DNA from: Streptomyces aureocirculatus
GTDB lineage: Bacteria; Actinomycetota; Actinomycetes; Streptomycetales; Streptomycetaceae
Assembly (NCBI RefSeq): GCF_000720475.1
Contig: NZ_JOAP01000014.1
Span: 1-64,000 of the forward strand
Direction of reading: 5' to 3'
Length of the DNA: 64,000 bases
A model generated the notes under the pieces. The model was not told the origin of the DNA. It searched no databases and saw only the letters and a list, made by a program, of their open reading frames with translations. This document shows, one piece after another, positions 39,659-49,381 of this stretch. Positions within the stretch are counted from its first letter, which is position 1; every line of letters begins with the position of its first letter. The position numbers and the translations under genes are program-made.

Positions 39659-40579
39659 CTACTTCGGGTCCGTGAAGGCCGGCGGCTCCTGGTACTTGGA
39701 GCCCGAGATGCCGATGGTGGCCTCGAAGGCCTTCTTGTAGTCGCCGTTCGCCTGGTGCGCCTTGATGGCGTCCGCGACGGCCTTTTGCAGGGCGGCGTCG
39801 CCCTTCTTCAGGCCGACGCCGTACGGCTCGTCCGAGAAGGTCTCGCCGACGACCTTGAGCTTGCCCTTGTTCTGCGCGGCGTAGCCCATCAGGATCGCGT
39901 CGTCCGTGGTGACGGCGTCGACCTGGTTGTTCAACATCTGGGCGACGCACTCCGAGTACTTGGAGAGCTCGGTGACCTTGGCGCCGTACTTCGGCTTCTT
40001 GATGTTCTGCAGCGGCGTGGAGCCGACGATCGAGCAGACCTTCTTGCCGCGGACGGTGTCCGGGCCCTTGATGTCCTTCTCGTCCTTGCGGACGAGCAGG
40101 GAGGCACCGGCGTGGTAGTACGGGCCCGCGAAGTCGATCTGCTTCTTGCGCTCGGGGTTCATCGTGTACGTGCCGATCATCAGGTCGACGTCGCCCTTGG
40201 AGACCGCGGTCTCACGGGCGCCGGAGTCGACCGTCTTCCACTCGATCTGGTCTGCCGAGAAGCCGAGGTCGGCGGCGATCATCTTGGCGATCTCGATGTC
40301 GAAGCCGGAGTACTTCTTGGTCGACTGGTCCTGGAAGCCGAGGTACGGCTGGTCGGCCTTGGCGCCGACCACGAGCTTGCCGCGCTTCTTGGCCGCCTTG
40401 AAGACCGAGGAGTCGACCGCGGCGTCCTTCTTGACCGTGTAGCTGAGTTCCTTGCCGCCGGACTTGGCGGGGCCCTCGGGCTCGTCGCCGGCGGAGCCGT
40501 CCTTGCCGCCACACGCGGTGGCCGTCAGCGAGAGCGCAGCGATGGCCGCTGCGACGGCCGCGGACTTACGGAGCTTCAT
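39659..40579 (-). CDS. gluB: Glutamate-binding lipoprotein GluB
   Basis: The product has 306 residues. A lipoprotein signal peptide MKLRKSAAVAAAIAALSLTA ends in the lipobox TAC-GG, so the mature protein is anchored by Cys. The extracellular solute-binding family 3 domain includes GFDIEIAKMIAADLG, GDVDLMIGTYTMNPERKKQIDFAGPYY and LNNQVDAVTTDDAIL. It binds glutamate and delivers it to GluCD. Clearance from gluA is 46 bases. Confidence 0.94.
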   Translation of the reverse strand: MKLRKSAAVAAAIAALSLTATACGGKDGSAGDEPEGPAKSGGKELSYTVKKDAAVDSSVFKAAKKRGKLVVGAKADQPYLGFQDQSTKKYSGFDIEIAKMIAADLGFSADQIEWKTVDSGARETAVSKGDVDLMIGTYTMNPERKKQIDFAGPYYHAGASLLVRKDEKDIKGPDTVRGKKVCSIVGSTPLQNIKKPKYGAKVTELSKYSECVAQMLNNQVDAVTTDDAILMGYAAQNKGKLKVVGETFSDEPYGVGLKKGDAALQKAVADAIKAHQANGDYKKAFEATIGISGSKYQEPPAFTDPK

Positions 40580-40625
40580 GAGTGAACATCCTTTGTCTTG
40601 ACTGGCGTTGAGACGGCGTGAAGCC

Positions 40626-41417
<792 letters not shown>

Positions 41418-41693
41418 CCTCCTCGGGTTGGGAGGACAGTAGTAACCCGGTGCGACCAGCGTCATTACATCTGAGGGGAAATTGAGCATAACGATCCGGC
41501 CGCAACCGGACACTCCGTGTGAAGGGGGCGCACCGGCTGCGTACCGGGTGCATAACGGAACGTGTCCGTGACCCGAGAGGTCTTGACGCGGTCCTTATTC
41601 ATCGGCGTGGATGCCTTGGTGCGTTCACGCGCGCGTGCCGGGTGCTCGCGAACGGACGCACAGCACGGCGTGAGGGACGACGGAACGACCGAT

Positions 41694-41829
41694 GAACCGC
41701 TGACGCCGGTCAATCACTGACGTCTGATGAACCACCGACGACGGTGAACCACCGACGACGGTGAACCACCGACGACGGTGAACCACCGACATCTGTAAAC
41801 CACTGACGTCCGATGAACCACTGGGGGGC
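41694..41829. repeat. 17-nt tandem repeat (8 units) upstream of the two-component system
   Basis: Units of TGAACCACCGACGACGG (variants TGAACCGCTGACGCCGG, TCAATCACTGACGTCTG) start at 41694, 41711, 41728, 41745, 41762, 41779, 41796 and 41814, strictly 17 bases apart except the last. The array ends 23 bases before the response regulator start and fills the right third of the 434-base gap from gluA. The gap's left part (41418-41690) shows no gene. Confidence 0.92.
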
Positions 41830-41851
41830 CGATGGGCTGGAGGGGGACCGC

Positions 41852-42541
41852 ATGAGACTGCTGCTCGTCGAGGACGACGACCACGTGGCCGCAGCCCTGT
41901 CCGCGGTCCTCGCCCGGCACGGCTTCGCCGTCACCCACGCACGCAACGGCGAGGAGGCCCTCCAGGCCCTGCTGCCCTGCGAAGCGGCACCCTTCGGAGT
42001 GGTGCTCCTCGACCTCGGCCTGCCCGACCAGGACGGCTACGAGGTGTGCGGAAAGATCCGCAAGCGCACCGCCACGCCCGTCATCATGGTCACCGCCCGC
42101 GCCGACGTACGTTCCCGCATCCACGGCCTGAACCTCGGTGCCGACGACTACGTAGTGAAGCCGTACGACACAGGGGAGCTCATCGCCCGCATCCACGCGG
42201 TCATCCGTCGCCCCGCCGCCGACGTCCCGCAGACGCCCGCCGACACCGAGCTGCGCCTCGGCGCCGTCCGCATCGAGCTGCCCACCCGCCAGGTCAGCGT
42301 GGACGGAGCCGCCGTCCAGTTGACCCGCAAGGAGTTCGATCTGCTCGCGCTGCTCGCCCAGCGCCCCGGGGTCGTCTTCCGCCGGGAACAGATCATCAGC
42401 GAGGTGTGGCGCACGAGTTGGGAGGGCACGGGCCGCACGCTGGAGGTGCATGTGGCGTCCCTGCGCGCCAAGCTGCACATGCCCGCCCTGATCGAGACCG
42501 TGCGCGGAGTCGGTTACCGGCTCGTCGCCCCGGCGTCGTAG
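41852..42541 (+). CDS. OmpR/PhoB-family response regulator
   Basis: The product has 229 residues. GGAGGGGGA lies before ATG. The receiver domain has LVEDDDHV, phospho-acceptor Asp54 in LLDLGLP, Thr in MVTA and Lys in VKPYD. The C-terminal winged helix (about 125-225) has LTRKEFDLLALLAQRPGVVF and VHVASLRAKLH. It likely controls its own neighbourhood together with the histidine kinase ten bases downstream. The TAXI-type binding protein gene beyond may be a target or part of the sensing. Target genes unknown. Confidence 0.93.
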   Translation: MRLLLVEDDDHVAAALSAVLARHGFAVTHARNGEEALQALLPCEAAPFGVVLLDLGLPDQDGYEVCGKIRKRTATPVIMVTARADVRSRIHGLNLGADDYVVKPYDTGELIARIHAVIRRPAADVPQTPADTELRLGAVRIELPTRQVSVDGAAVQLTRKEFDLLALLAQRPGVVFRREQIISEVWRTSWEGTGRTLEVHVASLRAKLHMPALIETVRGVGYRLVAPAS

Positions 42542-42550
42542 CGGGCACAG

Positions 42551-43957
42551 GTGCGCGCCCGCCTCCTGCCGCTCCTCATCGTCCTGATGGCCGGCGTACT
42601 GCTGGCCCTCGGCTTCCCGCTCGCGGTCAGCGTGGCATCGGCACAGCAGCAGAAGGTGGTCGTCGACCGCATCGACGACACGGCACGCTTCGCCGCGCTC
42701 GCCCAGTTCGTCACCCAGCGGCCTTCGGGCTCACGCGTGCAGGACAAGGACGAGCGGCGCGCGACCCTCCAGAAGGAGCTCGACTACTACCACGAGGTGT
42801 ACCGCATCAAGGCGGGCGTCTTCTTCCGCGACCGCTTCCCCATGGCGCACGCCCCGGGCGACTGGTTCCTGCCCACCGGCAGCGACGGGGTGAGCGGCGC
42901 CTTCGAAGAGGCCCTGCGCTCCCGCGGCAGCCACGACCCTCCCCAGGTGTGGCCCTGGGAGGAGGGCGGGCGCATCGTCGTCGCCTCACCGGTGATCCGC
43001 GACGGCGACGTGGTGGCCGTCGTCGTCACCGACTCGCCCACCGGGCGCATGCGCGCGAAGACCCTGCACGGCTGGCTGCTGATCGCCGCGGGCGAGTCGG
43101 CCGCGATGCTCCTCGCGGTCGGCGCAGCGCTGCGCCTCACCGGCTGGGTCCTGCGTCCGGTACGGGTCCTGGACGCCACCACCCACGACATCGCCACCGG
43201 ACGTCTCAACTCGCGGGTCGCGGCCGCCGGCGGGCCCCCGGAACTCAGACGCCTGGCCCGGTCGTTCAACGAGATGGCCGACAACGTCGAAGACGTCCTC
43301 GAGCAGCAGCGCGCCTTCGTCGCCGACGCCTCCCACCAACTGCGCAATCCGCTGTCCGCCCTGCTGCTCCGCATCGAGCTTCTGGCCCTCGAACTGCCCG
43401 AGGGGAACGAGGAGATCGCCTCGGTGCGCACCGAGGGCAAGCGCCTCGCGCAGGTCCTCGACGACCTGCTCGACCTGGCGCTCGCGGAACACGCGGCGGC
43501 GGATCTGCGGCTCACCGACATCGGTGAGCTGGCGGCCGAGCGGGTCGCCGCGTGGCGCCCGCTCGCCGACGAGCGCGGCGTCCGGCTCATCGGACAGTGC
43601 CCGGCGACGACCGGCTGGGCCGACCCGGTCGCCCTGTCCAGCGCCCTGGACGCGGTGATCGACAACGCCCTGAAGTTCACCCCCGAAGGAGAGGAGGTCC
43701 TTGTACGGGTCGCCTCCGCCGACTCGACCACGACCGTCGTCATCACCGACGGCGGCCCCGGGCTCACGGACGACGAACTCGACCGCGTCGGCGACCGCTT
43801 CTGGCGCAGCAACCGCCACCAGAACGTCAAGGGGTCCGGCCTCGGCCTTTCGATCTCACGCGCGCTGCTCGCCGCGGGGGGCGGCAGCATGGCGTACGAG
43901 CGTCATGAGCCGCACGGCTTGAAGGTGACGGTGGGGATCCCCCGCCAGGCTCCCTAG
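42551..43957 (+). CDS. Membrane sensor histidine kinase
   Basis: The product has 468 residues. Starts at GTG. First membrane helix (about 5-28), an extracytoplasmic sensor region (about 29-178; no recognised domain), a second helix (about 179-198), HAMP (about 199-252), and HisKA with His262 in ASHQLRNPL. HATPase: ALDAVIDNALKFTP, GGPGLTDD and GSGLGLSIS. It pairs with the response regulator just upstream. The cue is unknown. Confidence 0.92.
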   Translation: MRARLLPLLIVLMAGVLLALGFPLAVSVASAQQQKVVVDRIDDTARFAALAQFVTQRPSGSRVQDKDERRATLQKELDYYHEVYRIKAGVFFRDRFPMAHAPGDWFLPTGSDGVSGAFEEALRSRGSHDPPQVWPWEEGGRIVVASPVIRDGDVVAVVVTDSPTGRMRAKTLHGWLLIAAGESAAMLLAVGAALRLTGWVLRPVRVLDATTHDIATGRLNSRVAAAGGPPELRRLARSFNEMADNVEDVLEQQRAFVADASHQLRNPLSALLLRIELLALELPEGNEEIASVRTEGKRLAQVLDDLLDLALAEHAAADLRLTDIGELAAERVAAWRPLADERGVRLIGQCPATTGWADPVALSSALDAVIDNALKFTPEGEEVLVRVASADSTTTVVITDGGPGLTDDELDRVGDRFWRSNRHQNVKGSGLGLSISRALLAAGGGSMAYERHEPHGLKVTVGIPRQAP

Positions 43958-43975
43958 GGCCCCTAGGACGCTTTC

Positions 43976-44090
43976 GGGCAAGCCTCTGGCTCCGGCTCGG
44001 GCAAGCCTCCGGCTCCGGCTCGGGCAAGCCCCTGGCTCCGGCTCGGGTAGGCCCTTGGCTCCGGCTCGGGCAAGCCCCTGGCTCCGGCTC
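43976..44090. repeat. 23-nt tandem repeat (5 units) between convergent genes
   Basis: Five 23-nt units begin GGGCAAGCC at 43976, 43999, 44022, 44045 (GGGTAGGCC) and 44068 and end in TGGCTCCGGCTC. The array fills nearly all of the gap between the histidine kinase and the convergent binding-protein gene, where a terminator would be expected. Confidence 0.95.
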
Positions 44091-44112
44091 GGCAGGCCCC
44101 TCAAGGGTCCGC

Positions 44113-45108
44113 TCAGGGCTTGACCGACCGGTAGTAGCGGCGCGCGCCCTCGTGCAGCGTGAGCGGGTCCGTGTACAGGGCGGTGCGCAGGTCGACCAAC
44201 TGCGCCGCGTGCACGCGCGCGCCGATATGGTCCCGGCTGTCGATCACCGTACGGGTCAGGCCCTCGGTCAGCTCGGGGTCGGCCCGGTCCGTGGTCACCA
44301 GGAGGTTCGCCACGGCCAGCGTCGGCACGGACCCGTTCTGCTGGGCGTGGGGGTAGGCGTCGGCCGGCATGACCGCGGCGCGGTAGTAGCGGGACGCGCC
44401 ACCCTGCTCGTGCAGCGCGTCGACCAGGTCGCCGAGCGGCACCAGGCGGATGTCCAGGCCCTGGGACAGCTCGCGCACCGACGTCGTGGGCAGTCCGCCG
44501 GACCAGAAGAACGCGTCGATCTTGTTGTGCCGCAGCATGTCGGGAGCGGTGTCTATGCCCGCGGGCAGGGCCGTGAGGTCCTTGTCCAGGTTCAGCCCCG
44601 CGGCCTTGAGCACGCGGCCCGCGATCAGTCGCACGCCCGAGCGGGGCTGGCCCACGGCGATGCGCTTGCCCCGCAGGTCCTGTGCCTTCTCGATCGTGGA
44701 CGAGCGCCGGACGACGAGCTGTACGTAGTCGTCGTACAGGCGCGCGCAGCCCTGCAGCCGGTGCGCGCCCGGCCGGTTGTCGAGGCGGTACGCCGCCACG
44801 GCGTCGGCCGCCGCGATGGTGAAGTCGGCCCTCCCGGTGGCCACCCGTTCGACGTTCTGCTGCGACCCCTCACTGTTGAGGAGTTTGATGTCGACGTCCG
44901 GCATGTCGTTGGCCGCGGCGTTTCGCAGCAGCTTCCCGTACCGCTCGTAGACGGCGCCCTTGACGCCCGTACTGAACGTCATCCGGCCCTGCGGCGAACT
45001 CTCGCCGACCGGGAGCAGCCACCACAGCAGCAGCCCGCACACCACGAACCCGGCCGCCGAGGCCTGGAGGGCCCGGCGCCGGCTGAGATGGGGCAGGGCC
45101 GCGAGCAT
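44113..45108 (-). CDS. TAXI family TRAP-type solute-binding protein
   Basis: The product has 331 residues. Starts MLAALPHLSRRRALQASAAG with an N-terminal signal or anchor helix (AAGFVVCGLLLWWLLPV). The TAXI domain has FSTGVKGAVYERYGKLL, LLNSEGSQQNVERVATGRADFTIAAADAV and the IAVGQPRSGVRLIAGRVL segment. TAXI proteins bind glutamate or dicarboxylates, or other small acids, outside the membrane. No TRAP permease gene is nearby, so it may instead feed a sensor; its position beside the two-component genes fits that, but this is inference. Confidence 0.85.
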   Translation of the reverse strand: MLAALPHLSRRRALQASAAGFVVCGLLLWWLLPVGESSPQGRMTFSTGVKGAVYERYGKLLRNAAANDMPDVDIKLLNSEGSQQNVERVATGRADFTIAAADAVAAYRLDNRPGAHRLQGCARLYDDYVQLVVRRSSTIEKAQDLRGKRIAVGQPRSGVRLIAGRVLKAAGLNLDKDLTALPAGIDTAPDMLRHNKIDAFFWSGGLPTTSVRELSQGLDIRLVPLGDLVDALHEQGGASRYYRAAVMPADAYPHAQQNGSVPTLAVANLLVTTDRADPELTEGLTRTVIDSRDHIGARVHAAQLVDLRTALYTDPLTLHEGARRYYRSVKP

Positions 45109-45221
45109 GGCGGCGATCCTGCCACTTCGTACGCCGTGCTGACCAGGGCCGGTCCCCCGGAGGAGCCGGAGACGAGGCCCAGGGGTCCGGCGAGTGCTGA
45201 GCGGGCGCTCAGCGGGGCACG

Positions 45222-46183
45222 TCAGCCCTGCCGGGCGTGGTCGGCGAGGACCTCGCGGACGACGTGACGGGCGTTGGCGGCGATCACCGGATTCGTCACG
45301 GCGTAGTACGGGAGCTGGATCAGCGCCATGGACAGCGCCCAGCCGCGCCCGCGCTCCCACGTCGCGTCGTCGGCGCCCGTGCCGGTGCGGAACTTTTCGC
45401 GTACGTCGGCGGGCAGGAGGTTCCACGCGGCGATCAGGTCGCAGGCTGGGTCGCCGACGCCCGCGGTCCCGAAGTCGATCACCGCGTCGAGGCGGCCGCC
45501 GCGGACCAGGAGGTTGCCGGGCATGAGGTCGGAGTGGACCCAGACGGGCGGGCCGTCCCAGGCGGGGGCGCGCAGGGCCGACTCCCAGACCGCGGTCGCG
45601 GCGTCCAGGTCGAAGCCTTCGTCGAGATCCCGCAGCTCGGCGATGGCGTTCCGCGTCTCGGTGTCCTCCCCCGCCAGCGGGCCTCCGCGATAGGCGGGCG
45701 GCCCTGCGGCGGTGTCGACGCGGCGCAGCGCCGCGACGAACGCGGCCAGGTCAGCGGCCAGGGGGCCGGGCGCCGTCAGCTCACCGGCGACCGGATGCTC
45801 GCCGTCGAGCCAGCGGTGCACCGACCAGGACCAGGGGTAGCCCTCGCCGGGCTCGCCACGGCCGAGCACGGCCGGGACGGCCACCGGGAGCTGCGGGGCC
45901 AGCCACGGCAGCCAGCGGCTCTCCATGGCCACGTCGTCGGCGCCCCGGGGGTGCGCGGGAGGCGCACCGTCATGGTGTCGCCGAGCCGGAACACCGCGTT
46001 CACGGTGCCGGACGAAGGAAACCGCTCGACCGGCAGGTCGGCCCACTCCGGGAACTGCGCGGCGAGCAGATCGCGCACCAGCGGTACGTCGATGTCCGGT
46101 TCACCGGCGTGCAATTTGTCGTGCGGAAGGGTGTCGTTCGAGGACGGCGTGGGCGACTGCATGCGCGCATTGTTGATCGTCAC
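45222..46183 (-). pseudogene. Aminoglycoside phosphotransferase family gene, frameshifted
   Basis: Two frames together give one APH protein. The N-terminal part (46183 to about 45945) reads MTINNARMQSPTPSSNDTLP ... VNAVFRLGDTMTVRLPRTPGA. The rest, in another frame, reads from ADDVAMESRWLPWLAPQLPV through the catalytic loop VWVHSDLMPGNLLV and VIDFGTAGVGDPACDL to 45222. The junction lies near 45939-45944, where a single missing G would restore PRTPGAADDVAME. It is either a recent pseudogene or a sequencing error. If intact, it would be a small-molecule kinase of about 320 residues; substrate unknown, not necessarily a drug. Confidence 0.78.
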
Positions 46184-46267
46184 GGGGGCGCGGCGAAAGC
46201 GAATTCCCCGCGGTGCGTCGCCCGCCCGTGGCGGCGGTACCCGGCTCGGCTCGGGCGAGGCGGCGAT

Positions 46268-47116
46268 TCAGTCCTTGCGGGCCACCCCGCCGAACATCGC
46301 CACCTCGTCCGGCTCGCCCTGGTCGGTCGGATCCGGGCGCCACCGCGAGCAGGACACCACGCCGGGATCGAGGAGGGCGAGACCGTCGAAGAAGCGGGCG
46401 ACCTGCTCAGGCGTGCGCTGCGTGAGCTTCGGCGTTCCGTGCTCGTTCCAGAAGGCCACGGCCGCGTCGACGTCGGGCATCGCGGGACTGGTGATCGTGT
46501 GCGAGAGCACCAGGTGGCTGCCCGAGGGCAGCGCGTCCATCACGCGGCGTACGAGACCGAGTGCCTCCTGGTCGTCCTCGATGAAAATCACCACCCCGAG
46601 GAGCATCAACGCCACCGGCCGGCTGAAGTCCAGAGTCTTCGCGGCATGCTCAAGGACGGAGTCGACATCGCGCATGTCGGCATCCAGGTAGTCCGTGCGT
46701 CCTTCGGGGGAACTGGTCAGCAGGGCACGCGCATGGGTCAGCACCAGCGGATCGTTGTCTACGTAGACGATGCGTGACTCCGGGGCGATCCGCTGGGCCA
46801 CCTCGTGGGTGTTGTCGGCGGTCGGCAGGCCGGTGCCGATGTCGAGGAACTGGCGTACGCCGCAGTCGGCCACCAGGTGCCGTACCGCGCGACCGAGGAA
46901 CAGCCGGTCCGCGCGCGCGTAGTCACCGATTCCCGGGTGCAGTTCGCGGATGCTGTCGCCCGCCTCGCGGTCGACCGCGTAATTGTCCTTGCCGCCGAGC
47001 CAGTAGTTCCAGATCCGGGCGGTGTGCGGCTGCGCGGTGTTGATCCGGTCCCGCACGGCGGCGGCCGCGTCCTGCGGGGATCCGGATGCGCCCTGCGGGG
47101 ATGAACTCGCGGTCAC
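46268..47116 (-). CDS. SAM-dependent methyltransferase (Methyltransf_19 / DUF574)
   Basis: The product has 282 residues. GTG at 47116 has AGGAGG eight bases before it. RINTAQPHTARIWNYWLGGKDNYAVDREAG is the hallmark N-terminus of this family, very numerous in Streptomyces. The SAM site is FLDIGTGLPTADNTHEVA and the acidic end of beta-2 is YVDNDPLV. Substrates are generally unknown. Single gene; no operon partner visible. Confidence 0.9.
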   Translation of the reverse strand: MTASSSPQGASGSPQDAAAAVRDRINTAQPHTARIWNYWLGGKDNYAVDREAGDSIRELHPGIGDYARADRLFLGRAVRHLVADCGVRQFLDIGTGLPTADNTHEVAQRIAPESRIVYVDNDPLVLTHARALLTSSPEGRTDYLDADMRDVDSVLEHAAKTLDFSRPVALMLLGVVIFIEDDQEALGLVRRVMDALPSGSHLVLSHTITSPAMPDVDAAVAFWNEHGTPKLTQRTPEQVARFFDGLALLDPGVVSCSRWRPDPTDQGEPDEVAMFGGVARKD

Positions 47117-47275
47117 GTGATCGCCTCCTGGCGTGACGTAATGAGGGTGGTGACGCCAACGGGCAATCTACTGCCGGAACTTGTCGCTCCCGCACCAACT
47201 TGCGCAAGGGCAGCTTACGCGTGCGCGCAGGGGGTACGCGCGCGGGCGTCCCGCTTCGGCTTCGGGGCGCACTGC

Positions 47276-47860
47276 TCAGCGGATACGCCGGGCCTTGTGG
47301 GTCTGGACGCTCATCCGTACCTCCGCCTCCAGCTCCCGCGGGGCCGCGGCCGCACGCGCCTCCGCCACGGCCTGCGAGCACAGTTGACGCAGTGCGGCGC
47401 GCGGGGTGCCGTCCGGAGTCAGGACGAGGGTGATGCGGGCCCGCAGCCGCCGGGGCCGGCCGACGAGACGCACGTGGGCCCGGGCCACGCCGTCGACAGC
47501 CCGTACGCGCTCGGCCATCGCGGCAGCCAGTGCCGGTCCCGCCAGGGTCACACCGGGCCTTCCCAGTTGCAGGACGCGCAGGCGTCCGGAGCGGAACTCC
47601 ATAACGGCCCAGGACAGGAACAGCAGCAGGGCGAGGGACAGGCCGGTGATCGCCACGGGGGTCCACCAGCCGTGGTCGCGCCAGCCGTCGACCGTGTTCT
47701 CGCCCAGCCAGACGCGGCCGGTGTCCAGGAGCGGCCAGCCGGACGGCAGCCGGTCGCGGACGGGGTCCGCCGCGGTGGCGAGCGCGGCGCCGGCGCCCAG
47801 GAGCGCCGCCGCCGCGCAGAGCAGCGTCGCGCGGTTCACGCCTCGACGGAGTGCGCTCAT
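47276..47860 (-). CDS. Alkaline shock membrane anchor protein AmaP-like
   Basis: The product has 194 residues. Two membrane helices (about 11-30 and 62-82) with a short extracytoplasmic loop, then a cytosolic domain. The pattern MSALRRGVNRATLLCAAAALLGAGAAL and the C-terminal REL-EAEVRMSV matches AmaP, the membrane anchor of Asp23 in Staphylococcus. Last gene of a four-gene minus-strand operon; its ATG overlaps the upstream stop by four bases. It probably tethers Asp23-family proteins to the membrane. Confidence 0.75.
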   Translation of the reverse strand: MSALRRGVNRATLLCAAAALLGAGAALATAADPVRDRLPSGWPLLDTGRVWLGENTVDGWRDHGWWTPVAITGLSLALLLFLSWAVMEFRSGRLRVLQLGRPGVTLAGPALAAAMAERVRAVDGVARAHVRLVGRPRRLRARITLVLTPDGTPRAALRQLCSQAVAEARAAAAPRELEAEVRMSVQTHKARRIR

Positions 47861-49110
47861 GAGGGGGTGTTCCTCCCGGTGGGCTCCTGCGGGTCTTCGG
47901 GGTCTTCCGAGTCCTGTGATTCTTCTGGGCCGTGCGCTTCTTCGGGGTCCGGCGGCTCTTCCGGTGTCGGCGGCTCTTCCGGCGCCTGCGGCTCTTCCGG
48001 CGCCTGCGGCTCTTCCGGCGCCTGCGGCGACGCCTCCGGTGCGCGCCAGTACGGCTCCGTACGCAGCCGTACGCGCAGCCGGGGCGTCCTGACGAGACCC
48101 ATCTCCGCCAGCGCCTCCTGAGCCGCCCTGAGGGCCTCCTGGCGGGCGGCGGCAGGATCCCCGAACTCCACCCCGCCACGCACCCGGGCCCGGCGGCGGC
48201 CGAACCGCACCCGGACCTTCGTGACGCCCGGCACCTCCGCGACGGCGTCCCGCAACAGGGCCGCGGCCGCCCCGCGTTCCAGGACGGCCCGCACCCCGGG
48301 CAGCGGTGGCGTGAGCGATAGACGGCGCCGGAGCCCCGGGGTGACCGCCAGGAACAGCAGCCACAGGCCGACCGCGAACACGGCCGCCGCAGCGGCGAGG
48401 TTCACCGCCGTTCCCGCCTCCGGGCCGTGCGTGGCAAGCCACTCCATGAGTCGGACCCGCCACCGCGCGGGCGGCTGCCCGGCCGCGTGCACCGCCACCA
48501 CGTCGTACAGCACGACTCCGGAGACGGCGGCTGCGACCAGGGCCAACACGGCCACGGGCACACGGCGTTCGGACCACGGCCGCCGACCGCCGCGGGAAAT
48601 CGGCACCTCCGTAGAGGGCGGCTCCGCGACGGAAGCCTTCCGGAGCGAAGCAGCCGCCTGTACGGGCACGTTCTTCTGTAGGCGGGCCTTCTGTACGGGG
48701 GCTTCCTGTACGAAGGCCTCCTGTACGGGGGCCTCCTGCGCGGGCAGCACCCGCGCGGGCAGCTCCCGCACGGACAGTTCCTGCACGTGGATCCGGGCCG
48801 CGTCCACGGAGAGGCCAGTCAACTGGGCCGTGCGGTCGACGACATGGGACCGCACGCGCGCGCCGGTGTCGTCCAGGACACCCGGGTAGGGCACGGACAC
48901 CGTGACCCCCACCCGGGCCCGGCGGCCACGCACGGCCGCCGAACCCCGCCCGACCCGGACGTCGCCCGGCCCCAGGGCCTCCGTGGCGGCCCGTTCCGCG
49001 ATGCGGCGCACCGCCCGGTCCGCGACGGTGGTCGCGCCGCGCTCTGCGGCGGGGGCGGCCGCCCGCCCGGCGACGGGTGCCGGACCGGGCTCCGCGGCGG
49101 AACCACTCAT
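47857..49110 (-). CDS. Asp23-like and DUF6286 membrane fusion protein
   Basis: The product has 417 residues. The N-terminal part (about 20-110, AERGATTVADRAVRRIAERAATEAL and VSVPYPGVLDDTGARVRSHVVDRTAQLTGL) is Asp23/Gls24-like. A Glu/Gln/Val repeat linker (about 120-150, APVQEAFVQEAPVQKA) follows, then two membrane helices (about 185-207 and 240-262). A DUF6286-like domain comes next (PGVRAVLERGAAAALLRDAV ... GVTKVRVRFGRRRARVRG). The tail has six-residue EEPQAP repeats from an 18-bp tandem repeat (47946-48030). It links an Asp23 domain directly to the membrane. Overlaps both neighbours by four bases. Confidence 0.75.
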   Translation of the reverse strand: MSGSAAEPGPAPVAGRAAAPAAERGATTVADRAVRRIAERAATEALGPGDVRVGRGSAAVRGRRARVGVTVSVPYPGVLDDTGARVRSHVVDRTAQLTGLSVDAARIHVQELSVRELPARVLPAQEAPVQEAFVQEAPVQKARLQKNVPVQAAASLRKASVAEPPSTEVPISRGGRRPWSERRVPVAVLALVAAAVSGVVLYDVVAVHAAGQPPARWRVRLMEWLATHGPEAGTAVNLAAAAAVFAVGLWLLFLAVTPGLRRRLSLTPPLPGVRAVLERGAAAALLRDAVAEVPGVTKVRVRFGRRRARVRGGVEFGDPAAARQEALRAAQEALAEMGLVRTPRLRVRLRTEPYWRAPEASPQAPEEPQAPEEPQAPEEPPTPEEPPDPEEAHGPEESQDSEDPEDPQEPTGRNTPS

Positions 49111-49292
49111 CGCCGCTCCCGGTCACGGCCCGACAGGAAGTCGCGGACGTCGACGCCGTCGTCCATCAGGCGTCCGAGGACGTAACCGACCGCGCCGAGC
49201 GCGGCGACCAGCAGGAACGCACCGAACCCGCCGAACCACCCGGCGAATCCCAGCGCCATGCCCACCAACAGGCCCACCAGGGCTTTGTTCAT
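49107..49292 (-). CDS. Small membrane protein of the Asp23 operon (DUF2273-like)
   Basis: The product is 61 residues. Two hydrophobic helices (ALVGLLVGMALGFAGWFGGFGAFLLVAALGAVGYVLG) and a charged end (DDGVDVRDFLSGRDRERR). Small DUF2273-type membrane proteins accompany amaP and asp23 in Firmicutes operons. ATG at 49292 has GAGGTGA upstream; an adjacent GTG is possible. Stop overlaps the following ATG. Confidence 0.7.
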   Translation of the reverse strand: MNKALVGLLVGMALGFAGWFGGFGAFLLVAALGAVGYVLGRLMDDGVDVRDFLSGRDRERR

Positions 49293-49381
49293 CACTCACC
49301 TCACACCGCAGAGAAGGACTTCGGGCAGGGCGCCGCCGGAGGGATCCGCGAGGCCATGCAGCGGGGACAGTGCTCGCGGTG

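Noticed and set aside
41694-41829. PHO box (PhoP site) interpretation of the 17-nt repeats
   Set aside because: GTTCACC is present in each unit on the minus strand, but true PHO boxes need 11-nt spacing; kept only as a loose resemblance.
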